64,000 bases of DNA, from positions 625,307 to 689,306 of the forward strand of contig NW_008705569.1 of assembly GCF_000186865.1 (NCBI RefSeq), in the 5' to 3' direction. This stretch comes from Aureococcus anophagefferens (Eukaryota > Sar > Pelagophyceae > Pelagomonadales > Pelagomonadaceae). Position 1 is the first letter of the stretch, and the number at the start of each line of letters is the position of its first letter. Of the stretch, positions 17,233-26,253 are shown piece by piece. Under the pieces are notes generated by a model. That model searched no databases, was not told the DNA's origin, and worked only from the letters and a program-made list of their open reading frames with translations. The position numbers and the translations under genes were made by a program.

Positions 17233-18609
17233 CTAAGTGGCGTTATAACAGTCGAGCTCCGTCGCGAGCAGCAGCGCCTCGTCGGACACGCCCGCGACGT
17301 CCGGGTACTGCGCGAGGAACGGCACCAGGAGGCTGCAGATGTCGCGGACCTCGGCCGCGTCGTCGAGATCGCCCGTCTCGATGCGCACGTGGGCGAGGAC
17401 GATCAGCGCCGTGGCCAGGCCCGGCTGCCAGCTCAGCGCGGCCTCGAGCGCCTCGCGCGCGTCCGCCGCGCGCGCCGCGTCGCCGCCCTTGAAGGCGCCG
17501 AACGCCTCGAGGCCGTACGTCAGCGCGGCCGACGCCTTCCCCGCGGCCGCCGACGCGCAGTACGTGCGGCAGGACTCGACGACGCCGTCGTTGTCGAGGC
17601 CGCAGCGCGTCCAGGCCTCGTCGTGGGCGTTCGGCGGCGGCAGGAGCGGCTCCGCCTCGTACCATCGCTGGATCACCATCTTCGGCGGCGAGTCCCGCGG
17701 CACGGCCGCGGCCGCGTGCGTCGAGTAGTCGTCGCAGTAGGACTCCGTCGCCGCGTCGACGTTGCGCCAGGCGGCGAGGCGGCCGGCTTTTGGCGTGATT
17801 TTCGCGTCGTCGAGCTTCGGAAAGACCGTCTCGCCGCCGGCGTCGACGTCGTTGAGATACAACAGCGTCGTAAAGGGCCGCCGGTGCACGGCGCCCTGCT
17901 GTTGCCCTAAGGCCGCGCCGGCCTCGTCGAAGCGGCAGTCCGTGTGCGGCTCGTAGCCCCCAGCGCCGGACGGGTAGTAGAGGAACTGGAGAAAGAGGCC
18001 CGCGGAGCCCCGGAGTCCGGTCGCGGCCTCGACGGCCGCCTCCGCGGCGCGCGCGGCGGGGAGCTCGTCGCGCGAGACGACGTAGCTCACCGAGGCCTTC
18101 TCCCGCAGCGCCCGCGCCTCGGGCACGTCGCTCCGCACGCAGTGGTCCGCGCCGAGGCGCCGCACGCCCGTCCTCGGATCTCGGGAAGCCTTCAACACCC
18201 ACGCGGGCAGCGGGCTCCGAGCGTGGCGCGCGCCCGTCGCCGGGTCGACGTCGACGCGCGCCGGGTCGAAGCAGACGGGGCCCGGCGCGGCGCACTCGTC
18301 GGCGACGGCGCGCTCGAGCTCGGCGCGCAGCGCGGCGACGGTCTCGGGAGACGCGAGGCCGTCGACGACGACGCCGCCGACGCGCGCGAGGGTTGGTAGT
18401 GGTGCCGTGCGATTCAGTGCGGTTGTCCATTGTGGTTTGAAGGGGGTCGGCGGTGGTGGCTGCGATCGCCACCAGAGCGCCGCGGGCGCGAGCGGCAGCG
18501 CGGCGAGGAGGAGGAAAGGCCAGCGCCTGCTCGCTTTCGGTTGCTTCTGCTTCTGCGTTTTTCCTGCCTTGTCGGGACGAGGCGGCGCGCCTTTCTTCGA
18601 GGCCGCCAT
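17233..18609 (-). CDS. prolyl 4-hydroxylase-like 2OG-Fe(II) oxygenase, type II membrane
   Basis: The product has 458 residues. A basic N-terminus precedes one membrane anchor (FLLLAALPLAPAALWW), so the enzyme should face the ER or Golgi lumen. The 2OG-Fe(II) core is complete: YEPHTDCRFDE carries the HxD iron ligands, TTLLYLNDVDAGGETVFP is the jelly-roll core, and the third iron His is in STHAAAAVP with PKMVIQRWY after it. The last ~120 residues are helical and TPR-like. It would hydroxylate proline in secreted or wall proteins. The stop (TAG) lies in the second copy of the 69-bp duplication. It diverges from the plastid-protein gene 203 bp away. Confidence 0.9.
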   Translation of the reverse strand: MAASKKGAPPRPDKAGKTQKQKQPKASRRWPFLLLAALPLAPAALWWRSQPPPPTPFKPQWTTALNRTAPLPTLARVGGVVVDGLASPETVAALRAELERAVADECAAPGPVCFDPARVDVDPATGARHARSPLPAWVLKASRDPRTGVRRLGADHCVRSDVPEARALREKASVSYVVSRDELPAARAAEAAVEAATGLRGSAGLFLQFLYYPSGAGGYEPHTDCRFDEAGAALGQQQGAVHRRPFTTLLYLNDVDAGGETVFPKLDDAKITPKAGRLAAWRNVDAATESYCDDYSTHAAAAVPRDSPPKMVIQRWYEAEPLLPPPNAHDEAWTRCGLDNDGVVESCRTYCASAAAGKASAALTYGLEAFGAFKGGDAARAADAREALEAALSWQPGLATALIVLAHVRIETGDLDDAAEVRDICSLLVPFLAQYPDVAGVSDEALLLATELDCYNAT

Positions 18610-18734
18610 GGCACGTTTGCGGCCGGGGATAGGCCTGCTATATTGCGAGAAGCGCGGAGTTCATTGCGCTCAAGGAAGGCATGGATCGCCGATGCAGAGA
18701 TGATGCAGTTCTCGACAAACGCCGGAGTGGAGCC

Positions 18735-18798
18735 AGCCGCCGCTCTGGCCGAAGAAATCCAGCGCTAGCCGCCGCTCTGGCCGAAGAAATCCAGCGCT
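18735..18798. repeat. 32-bp tandem duplication upstream of the plastid-protein gene
   Basis: Two identical 32-bp copies (18735-18766 and 18767-18798) starting AGCCGCCGCTCTGGCCGAAG lie head to tail, 14 bp before the ATG at 18813. They fall in the 5' leader of the gene and may duplicate a promoter or leader element. Confidence 0.9.
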
Positions 18799-18812
18799 CT
18801 CGCAGCCAGACG

Positions 18813-19607
18813 ATGCGCGCCGCGATACTCCTTCTGCTGCTACGCAGCGCGAGCGCATTTTTATGCACTCAAACCACACACAACACTAAACTCCACGCCT
18901 CGGTCGCCGACGCCGTCCTCGCCGTCGACGCTCTGATCCAGACGCCGACGCAGCGCTTCGAGGCCGCCGCGCTCCTCCTCGTCGCCTCCTTCGCCTCGAA
19001 GGTCAGCCAGAGCCCGCTGCAGCGGCCCAAGGCGCGCGTCAAGCCCGCGAACGTGACCAAGGCCGCGTGGCGCAAGGGCGAGATCGCGCGGTGGCGATTG
19101 GAAGAATCCGTCGACTTTGGGTTCGCCGTCGCGTTCCTCAACGAGTGGGCGACGCGGAGCGTCGAGGTCGGCTTCCTGCGCGCGCGCGCGCGGTGCGCGC
19201 CGTTGGACAACGGCGTCCGCGTGCTCTGGGCGTCGCGGGGTCCCAGGTACCTCTCGGCGGCCGAGGAGCGGTCGCTCGAGGCGGACTTCGAGCGGCTGCC
19301 GAGCCCGAAGCGCGACGAGGCGGACCGGGCGAAGTCGACGTACCAGTACGCGGCGCGGGCCTCGACGAGCCAGGTCGGCGGCGTCGACGTGCTCTTCCTC
19401 CCGGGCGATGGCGCCGAACCGCCGACGCTCTCCGTCGTGCGCTGCGGCTACGCGACGGACGAGGTCGTCAAGGAGGGCTCGGAGCGCGCGCTCCAGAGCG
19501 GCATCCTCCGCGATCTGCCCTGCGCGTTCGGCGCGATGGAGCCCGTCCGGGACGACAGGACGCCGCCGTTCACCATCGACAAGTACGGCCGCCGGACGGA
19601 GAACTAG
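18813..19607 (+). CDS. plastid-targeted protein of unknown function
   Basis: The product has 264 residues. MRAAILLLLLRSASAFL is a bipartite plastid leader with the stramenopile ASAF motif at the signal cleavage site, which fixes the start at 18813. The mature part has a helical hydrophobic segment (AALLLVASFASKVSQ), then an alpha/beta region with WRLEESVDFGFAVAFLNEWA and a C-terminal FTIDKYGRRTEN. I do not recognise the family. The gene abuts the convergent FAM221 gene with no intervening base between the two stop codons. Confidence 0.75.
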   Translation: MRAAILLLLLRSASAFLCTQTTHNTKLHASVADAVLAVDALIQTPTQRFEAAALLLVASFASKVSQSPLQRPKARVKPANVTKAAWRKGEIARWRLEESVDFGFAVAFLNEWATRSVEVGFLRARARCAPLDNGVRVLWASRGPRYLSAAEERSLEADFERLPSPKRDEADRAKSTYQYAARASTSQVGGVDVLFLPGDGAEPPTLSVVRCGYATDEVVKEGSERALQSGILRDLPCAFGAMEPVRDDRTPPFTIDKYGRRTEN

Positions 19608-20585
19608 CTAGTCGCCGAGGGAGTTAATGAAGTCCTCGTAGCCCTGGGCGCGGTCCGCCGGCGACGGCGCGGGGAGCGCGCGGCGCCCGCGGCCCCGGCC
19701 CGGCCGGCGCGGCGGCGCCGCGCCGTAGGGCGACGGGATGTCGTCGGGCCGCGGCAGCGCGAGGGACGGGTGGAGCGCCGCGCGGTCGACGCCCGGCGCG
19801 AGGGACGCGAAGCTCGTGAGCCCGCCGGCGACCGCGTGCGTCTCCGACCGCTCGTCCCAGAGCGGCTCCGTGGACCGGCCGGCCGCGCGCCGGTCGTGGA
19901 CCGTCTCGACGATCGTCGCGTGGTCGCCGTAGGGGGCGCCGCAGGCGCAGCGCGCCGCGGGCGCGAAGCACTTGCAGGCGCACTTGGAGCACTTCGCGGG
20001 CAGGCCGCGCGCCGACCGGTGGTCCTCGGGCAGGTGCTTGCAGCTGCACCGCGCGTGCTGCGCGCCGCGGCCCGGCAGGTAGCTGAAGCTCGGGCAGGCG
20101 CAGCCCTTGCAGCGGCAGCGGGGCTTCTTCGATTTGTTCTCCCACCAGGCGTGCGCCTTGTACGAGTGGCCGCAGAAGCAGCGCGAGTGCGGCCCGACGT
20201 TGACGCAGTCCATGCCCGTGCTCAGGTTCCGCCAGGTCACGAAGAGGCGGCCGGATTCGAGCACCTCGTGGGCCTTGCGCTTCAGGCTGTCGAACTCGCG
20301 CTGGGGGAGCGCCGCGCCGCCGTCGGATTCTCCCACGAGCAGGTTGTACTCCTCGAAGGCGTCGATGTGCGCGCCCACCGTCGCGCCGCCGACGACGGCG
20401 GCGAAGTCGAGGCCGCCGCCCGTCTCCACGGCGGCGCGGCGCGGCAGCCGCGGCTCGAGCGTGCCGCCGGAGACGGCGCCGCCGCGCTGCAGGAGGCCCT
20501 GCGCCTCGTAGTGGTGGGCGAAGGGCACGGCGCGGCCCCGCCCGCGACCCCGCGACACGCCGCGCCCGCGGCCGGTGGGCTTCAT
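19608..20585 (-). CDS. FAM221-family cysteine-rich protein
   Basis: The product has 325 residues. The N-terminus is an RGG-rich stretch (GRGRGVSRGRGRGRAVPF). Residues about 125-225 form a cysteine/histidine-rich domain with CFCGHSYKAHAWW, CRCKGCACPSFSYLP, a repeated CSCKHLPEDH and CSKCACKCF, and CACGAPYGDHATI. This matches the FAM221A/B domain found in animals and protists, whose function is unknown and which probably binds zinc. The C-terminus is Pro/Arg-rich. The gene is head-to-head with the ankyrin gene (99 bp apart). Confidence 0.8.
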   Translation of the reverse strand: MKPTGRGRGVSRGRGRGRAVPFAHHYEAQGLLQRGGAVSGGTLEPRLPRRAAVETGGGLDFAAVVGGATVGAHIDAFEEYNLLVGESDGGAALPQREFDSLKRKAHEVLESGRLFVTWRNLSTGMDCVNVGPHSRCFCGHSYKAHAWWENKSKKPRCRCKGCACPSFSYLPGRGAQHARCSCKHLPEDHRSARGLPAKCSKCACKCFAPAARCACGAPYGDHATIVETVHDRRAAGRSTEPLWDERSETHAVAGGLTSFASLAPGVDRAALHPSLALPRPDDIPSPYGAAPPRRPGRGRGRRALPAPSPADRAQGYEDFINSLGD

Positions 20586-20684
20586 GCCTGGCTCGGCACG
20601 TCGGGGCAGCCCATCGTATTTTCTTCAATGAGCGGTTCAAGAACAAGTCTAAACAACTTTTTACCCTAAGTTACCCGGGTCGCG

Positions 20685-21395
20685 ATGGCCGGCAGCACTC
20701 GAGAATGGTGCTTAATCGACCAAACTGCGCACTATCACGCGTCGGGCGGCAACCTTGACGCGCTCGTTGAGATGACATACCCCAGAACTGGTGGTGTGCT
20801 CATCTCGGATGCACCGGAGGATGGGACGACGCGACTGCGTTATGCAGCTCGTTATGGTTGGTGCTCGGCAATTAAAAGCCTCTTGGAACAGGGCGCCGAC
20901 GTCCACTTGGGTCGGCCATCCCGCGGCAGGACGCCACTGCACGCCGCCGCTGGTTGGGACTGTCGCGACGCAGCAGTCCTGCTGCTCGACGCCGGTGCGC
21001 GAGTCCATGACAGCAACTCGGATGGCAGGACCGCGCTCCACTTGGCAGCCGCGAACGGCAACTCCAAGATGTGCAAGCTGCTCCTGAGCCGCGGCGCGTC
21101 GCTCGACCCGCGCGCTAACGACGGCAACGACCCCGAGGCCGTCGCGCGATACTATTGCAACACCACCCTGGCCAACTTCCTCGCCGCCGTCCGCGCCGCG
21201 GGCGGCTGGCAGCCATACGTCGACGCGCCGCGCAAGGAACTGCTCGCCCTCCGCCAACGCCTCCCGGCCCTCCGCGACCGCGGCCGCGCGGCGCCGTCGT
21301 CGAGCGTGCGCGCGCACGAGCGGCTCTTCCTGAAGACGCCCGACGACGTCTTCTCGCACGTCCTCACCTTCTGGCGCAGCGACCGCGACGACTAA
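20685..21395 (+). CDS. ankyrin-repeat protein with conserved C-terminal module (paralogue 1)
   Basis: The product has 236 residues. Three ankyrin repeats are visible: TTRLRYAARYGWCSAIKSLL, RTPLHAAAGWDCRDAAVLLL and RTALHLAAANGNSKMCKLLL. After them comes a module shared with the protein at 49947-50750: GGWQPYVDAPRKELLALRQR, a GRAAPSSSV loop, and PDDVFSHVLTFWRSDRD at the end. The first half of the gene is clearly lower in GC than the second. Ankyrin repeats bind proteins; the C-terminal module may be a second binding surface. No catalytic domain is present. Confidence 0.85.
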   Translation: MAGSTREWCLIDQTAHYHASGGNLDALVEMTYPRTGGVLISDAPEDGTTRLRYAARYGWCSAIKSLLEQGADVHLGRPSRGRTPLHAAAGWDCRDAAVLLLDAGARVHDSNSDGRTALHLAAANGNSKMCKLLLSRGASLDPRANDGNDPEAVARYYCNTTLANFLAAVRAAGGWQPYVDAPRKELLALRQRLPALRDRGRAAPSSSVRAHERLFLKTPDDVFSHVLTFWRSDRDD

Positions 21396-21518
21396 AAACA
21401 AAAGAAAGGCCGACGCCACGTCCTCCCCGCGACTCAGGAGCGGCGCGTTAGCTCGACGCGCGGCCCGCGGCGTCGCGGGCGGCGGAGCGGCGCCCCCGGG
21501 AGCGCGCCCCCGCCGTCC

Positions 21519-22214
21519 TCAGGGCGACGGCGGCGGCGTCGTCGCCTCGGACGCCGCGGCCGCGGCCTTGCCCTTCTTGCCCTTGGCGGCCTTGGCCGGC
21601 TTCTCCTTCTTCTCCGGGGGCTTCCACTCCTTCTTCTCCTTCTTGCCGCCGCCCTTCTTGTTCTTGTTCGCGAGCTTCTCCGCGAGCGCGGATTTCGCGC
21701 CCGCCTTGGCGGCGATGGTGGCCTTCTTCTCCGCGGCGGCGGCGGCCGCGGCCTCGCGCTCGGCGCGGAGCTGGACGAGGCGCTCGCGGTCCGCGGCGCC
21801 GCTGCCCTTGATGCGCTCCTTGATGTCGACGAGCTCCATGTCGAAGACCAAGGTCGCGCCCGGCGGCACGTCGTCCTCGGAGCCCTCGGCGCCGTAGCCG
21901 TAGTCCGGCGCGAGCTCGACGACGGCGGCGTCGCCGACCTTGAGCACCTTGATGGCCTCGTCCCAGCCCTTGACGACCTTGCCCGCGCCGACCGTGAACT
22001 CGAAGGGGTAGCCCCCGTGGTTCCGGTCGAACTCGTCCTCCTTGCCCTTGACGCGCCCCACATAGTTCACCTGCACGTGGTCGCCCTCCTCGGGCGAGTC
22101 GCCCGCGCCGCGCTTGCTTAGCTTCTTGATGACGACGCCGCCGTCGCCGAGCACGTCCAACGGAAAGGTCCGATCATCCAAAGGCGGAGGCGTCGCTTGC
22201 ACGAGTGAGCTCAT
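21519..22214 (-). CDS. FKBP-type peptidyl-prolyl isomerase with lysine-rich tail
   Basis: The product has 231 residues. Residues about 20-125 are one FKBP domain: GDHVQVNYVGRVKG, FTVGAGKVVKGWDEAIKVLK with the binding-site VKGWDEA, LAPDYGYGAEG and PPGATLVFDMELVDI. The rest is an Ala/Lys-rich coiled-coil-like tail with KKEKKEWKPPEKKEKP, resembling basic tails of nuclear or ribosome-associated FKBPs. It is the second immunophilin in the window. A 464-bp GC-rich interval separates it from the divergent CS-domain gene. Confidence 0.93.
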   Translation of the reverse strand: MSSLVQATPPPLDDRTFPLDVLGDGGVVIKKLSKRGAGDSPEEGDHVQVNYVGRVKGKEDEFDRNHGGYPFEFTVGAGKVVKGWDEAIKVLKVGDAAVVELAPDYGYGAEGSEDDVPPGATLVFDMELVDIKERIKGSGAADRERLVQLRAEREAAAAAAAEKKATIAAKAGAKSALAEKLANKNKKGGGKKEKKEWKPPEKKEKPAKAAKGKKGKAAAAASEATTPPPSP

Positions 22215-22678
22215 ACAACGGCGGGGTGGTCGGGCCTAAAGGGTTTGCACGGTTCTTCGCGCGGCGGGGGGCGCGGGGCGGGGGCGGCGGGGGGTCGAGG
22301 GGGGCGGGGACGAGCGAGAAGCGGGGCGGCCGACGGCGGAGCCGACGGCCGCGGCGGCCGGGCGCGCTGGACAGCCCCGCGGCGGCACGGGGCCGCCGCG
22401 GTCGGCCCGCCGCGGCCGCGCGCCGTCGCCGCGGCAGAAGCATTGCCGCAGTTCAGCGAGCGCCCGGCGACCGCCGCAGCGGCCCCGGCGCGTCACGGCT
22501 GGCTTCCGGGCCGTGCCGCAGCGGTCAAGGCGCTCGCGAAGGGCGTCAGGGGGGCATGGTGGGGGACAGAACTGGGACAGCGAGGGACCCCACCTTGGAT
22601 GGACTCAGGGGCCCCAAAAAGATTTGCCACAAAGTTGCCACAAGCAGACATCATCGGCCCGCGCGCCGCGCAGGCGCG
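22215..22678. other. gene-free interval, divergent promoter region with G-quadruplex-like runs
   Basis: This 464-bp interval lies between the divergent FKBP and CS-domain genes. No protein-like frame is evident. Positions 22265-22309 hold six runs of four to six guanines on the plus strand, a pattern that can fold as a G-quadruplex. From about 22540 to 22640 the composition is closer to 55% GC and precedes the CS-gene start. Confidence 0.5.
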
Positions 22679-23908
22679 ATGGCCAAGCCATTGGGCCGCG
22701 TCGTCGGCATCTCGAAGGACGGCAAGTCCGTCGTCCGCGAGAACTCGCCGGAAGCGCTCGCCGCCAACTTCGCGCCCGTGATCCGCGGCTCCAAAGCGCT
22801 CATCGACGAAGAGACGGCGCTGCGCCGGCCCAGCGAGCACAAGCCCGCGCGGCGCCCGCCGAAGCAGGCGCCCGCGCCGAAATTGAAACCCGCGAAGCTC
22901 TTCGACGGATTTTTGCGCCACGCCGACGGCGAGGCCTACGGGCCCTGCCGCGAGGCCTACGGCGGCCCCGACGGCGACCGGCTCCCGTCGGCGCCGGCCC
23001 AGCTCCTGCGGCGCCTCGTCTACTACGGCGCGCTCTTCCCGCGGCCGCCGCGCTGCGGCCGCCACGTGGCGTTTTTGCTGCTGTCCAAGGTCCCGGCGCT
23101 CGTCGTCGTCGGCCGCTGGTTCGCCACGGACGAGATCGCGCACCGGCGGAACCGCTACCGCCGCTGCCGCGCGCCGGCCGTGCCGCCCTGGGCCGCGCGG
23201 GGCCGGCCGCCGCCGCACGCGCCCGCAGCTCCATCTTTAAAACGCCTCGACGGGCCGTCGGCCCTCGTCGACGACGCCGACGGCCTCGAGGACGACTGGG
23301 CCGACTACGACGATTTGGACGCGTCGCCGCCGCGGCGCGCGCGGTTCTCCAGGTGCCGGCACGCGGCGCGCTGGGTGCCGGCGCCGGCGCCCCCCGCGAG
23401 CAGCGTCCGGGTTTTACGATTGCTCGGCGCGCTGCGGCCGTCGGCGCTCGAGAGCGGCCAGTTCACCGTGCGGGGCGGCGCCGCGCTCGACGCGTACGGC
23501 TACGCGTGGGGCCAGTCGCTGACGGACGCCTGGGCCTTCGTGCCGCTGCCGCCGGGCAGCTCGCGGCGCCACGTCTCCGCCAAGGTCGAGCGGCTCGGCC
23601 TGCGGGCGACCGTGCGGGAGGAAGTCGCGGCGACGCCGTTCGGGCGCGCCGTGCTCCCCGACGCCAGTGCGCTGCGGGAGCCCGTGCTCGAGGCCGCGTT
23701 CCACGCGCCCGTCGACACGGAGGGCGCGACGGTCTGGTGCATGGACGAGCAGAAGATGTTGGGGATCAAAGGGCCCCTGGCCATGGTCCACAAGGTCCTC
23801 ATCATCACGTGCCACAAGGCGGCGCCGGCCTGGTGGCCGCGCTTCGTCAAGGACCACCCGGAGATCCGCCGCCGCGACTTCGCCTTCATGACCGACGACG
23901 ACACGTAA
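22679..23908 (+). CDS. CS-domain (NudC/p23-like) protein, tentative
   Basis: The product has 409 residues. Residues about 265-395 resemble a CS domain: YAWGQSLTDAWAFVPLPPGS, VSAKVERLGLRATV, an acidic TVWCMDEQKMLGI strand, and WWPRFVKDHPEI, which matches the WW region after the NudC CS fold. CS proteins act as HSP90 co-chaperones or dynein regulators. The N-terminal 260 residues are unrecognised, with a basic Pro-rich part and an acidic DDADGLEDDWADYDD stretch. The ATG at 22679 was chosen because the open frame upstream is GC-rich non-coding sequence. Confidence 0.5.
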   Translation: MAKPLGRVVGISKDGKSVVRENSPEALAANFAPVIRGSKALIDEETALRRPSEHKPARRPPKQAPAPKLKPAKLFDGFLRHADGEAYGPCREAYGGPDGDRLPSAPAQLLRRLVYYGALFPRPPRCGRHVAFLLLSKVPALVVVGRWFATDEIAHRRNRYRRCRAPAVPPWAARGRPPPHAPAAPSLKRLDGPSALVDDADGLEDDWADYDDLDASPPRRARFSRCRHAARWVPAPAPPASSVRVLRLLGALRPSALESGQFTVRGGAALDAYGYAWGQSLTDAWAFVPLPPGSSRRHVSAKVERLGLRATVREEVAATPFGRAVLPDASALREPVLEAAFHAPVDTEGATVWCMDEQKMLGIKGPLAMVHKVLIITCHKAAPAWWPRFVKDHPEIRRRDFAFMTDDDT

Positions 23909-23930
23909 CTCGTGATGACCGCGTGGCAGT

Positions 23931-26019
23931 TTAGTTGAGCGCGGCGAGCGCCGCGCGGAGCTCGGACGGCGCCGGCGGCCGGCCGGAGAAGTGGACGACC
24001 GTGTCCGCCCGGGAGAAGCCGAAGTGCACGGCGTCGCAGGGCTCGAGGCTCTCGGCCTGGGCGTCTTTCGCGCCGCCGCAGGTGTAGACCGTGAGCGCCG
24101 CGCGCGCGAGCGTCGACTCGAGCGTCGCCGCGAGATCCGCGGGCGGCAGGTCGGACGACGCCCGGCGCACGTTCGCCGCCAACGCCTTGGTCACGCGCGC
24201 CTGCCAGCCGCGCTCCACGGGCAGGACGTGGCGGCCCGCCGGGTTCGTCGAGCCCAGCGCCATCTCGAGGTACGTCGTGATGCGGCTCGGCACCTTGAGC
24301 ACGGACGCGACGCGCGCGAGCACGTCGGCCACGAGGCTGCGCGACTTGAAGGTCGGCATGTTGACCCAGCACTCGCAGCCATCGGGCTTCTGCACGGCGA
24401 CGCCGCAGAAGCCCGCCCAGAACTGGCCCGGGCCCGACCCGAGCGCGTCCGCGCACGCGCCGTCGGGGAACGCGAGCTTGGCGACGGCGAAGGGCAGGTA
24501 CTCGAGGGGCATGTCGGCTTCGAGGGTCGGGAACCAGGGCGCGGCGACGGTCGGCAGCAGGTCCTCGGCGCCGGACGCGTTCGGCACGGGCTTGAGGTCC
24601 CCGGGCGCCCACGCCTTCCGCTTCAGCTCCCGCGTCGCGACGCCGTCGAGCGCCACCGAGTCGCTGGAGAAGTAGCCCGCCTGCTTCGCCTCGTAGGCGC
24701 CGCTGTCGAGCTCCATGAGCAGGTCGACGTACGTCCGCGTCCGCCCCCCGACGGCGTAGCGGTTGAAGCCCGCCATCTGGAAGAAGCCGAGGAAGAGGGA
24801 CGCCTGCTGCTTCCAGGGCAGCACGGAGATCTCCGACGCCGGGTACTCGTGGGACTCGACGATCGTGTACTTGATGTAGGTCCAGAAGCCCGTGTTGGGG
24901 AACTTTGCGCGCCATTTCGCCGCGAGGTAGTCCCGCGTGCCGTGGCACGTGGCCTCGCTGCGCTTGTACATGAAGTAGGGCACGTCGCGCCAGGAGAACT
25001 CGGCGATGCGGAACTCGAGGCGCGCCGACGGCACGAAGAGCACCTTCCATTTGTTCGCCTTCAGCGACAGGATCATGTCGATGTACTCCAAAGTATAGGA
25101 CGCGTGGGGGTCGATGATGCCCGCGATGGCCTGCGTCTTGATGACGAAGCCGTGGTCCTCGAGGAAGTCGGCCTGGTCGCCCTCGGGGATGTCGCCGCCG
25201 CGGTTTAAAGCCTTCGCCACCGAGTGGTCGTGGCGGACGTGGCCGCCCTGGAGGCGCAGCCGGCTCTGCGTCGCGTGGGCGGCGAGGGAGCCGTCGGCCT
25301 TGGACTCGTAGAGCATGGGCGCCGCGACGACGTAGGACGCGTCGCGCGCCTTGAGCGACTGCACGAGTTCGCACGCGAAGAACGAATCGAGCGCGTAGCC
25401 GTCGTTGTGGAGCAGGAGCGCGTACTCGGTCCTGATCAGCGGCACGGCGTCGAGCCAGCCGCGCATGGGCGAGCTGCTCGGCGGCAGCGGGATCGTCTGC
25501 CAGGACCGCCAGGGGCCGAAGTCGACGCCTACGAATCGCGATTCGGGAAAACGAATCTCGCGCGGTCGCGGGGCGCGGCGCGCGCGCCGAGGTCCAGCGG
25601 GTCGCAGGAGTCGAACTTGGGGTAGGTCACGATGAGCGCCTAGGCGGGGCGCGGCGTGGTGTTCCTTTGGTTCCGCGCGCGGCGCGCCCCGACGAAAAAA
25701 CGCGCGGCCGCGCGTCGAAACCGGGCGCGGGCGGACGCGCCGTGTCCGTGCCGACGACGTCCTCGAGCGCCCTGACGAAGCCCGGCATCTGGCTGCAGGC
25801 GTCCTTGACGGTGACGACGACCGTGAGCTCCTTCGCGAGCGCGCCGTCGGCGCACGTGTAGACGGGGCAGTGCTTCGCCTCCACGGGCGGCGGCGTCGCC
25901 GACGAGAAGACGTTGCGCGCGATCTTCGTCACGGGGATGTCGAGCTTCGTGCACATCATCTGGAGGCCCACGGCCGCCACGAGGGCGAACGCAGCGCTCG
26001 AGCGCTTTATCGTTTGCAT
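23931..26019 (-). CDS. GT2-like (GT-A fold) glycosyltransferase, multi-exon
   Basis: The N-terminal exon (26019 to about 25756) starts with a signal anchor (AAFALVAAVGLQMM) and reads LTVVVTVKDACSQMPGF, the first strand of a GT-A fold. An intron of about 116 bp probably runs from 25755 to 25640 (GT to CTAG). The next exon begins ALIVTYPKFDSCDPLDLG. Near 25560-25600 the frame must shift to reach VDFGPWRSWQTIPLP and the main frame, where SPMRGWLDAVPLIRTEYALL is followed by LLHNDGYALD (DxD-like) and FLEDHGFVIKTQ. The shift may be a small intron or a sequence error. About 650 residues in total. The main C-terminal frame is 23931 to about 25560. The substrate is unknown. Confidence 0.65.
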
Positions 26020-26253
26020 CGTGTGCGCGCGGGCTTATGTGAAGCCAGTGTTGCACCCAGGCAACTGATGTGTATCTGTATCTGCTGCCAGGGAGTTGGA
26101 ACGAAGAGGCTGCTCGATGGCCGCCGTCGCGTCGTGAGGTCCGGCGCTCGGGCGGTCCCCAACGTCCCGGGGGCGGGCGTCGCCGCCGGCGCGCGCCCTT
26201 CTTAGAACCACCGCCGCCCCGCCGCTCGCCGGCGGGCGGCGCGCGCACGTTCC

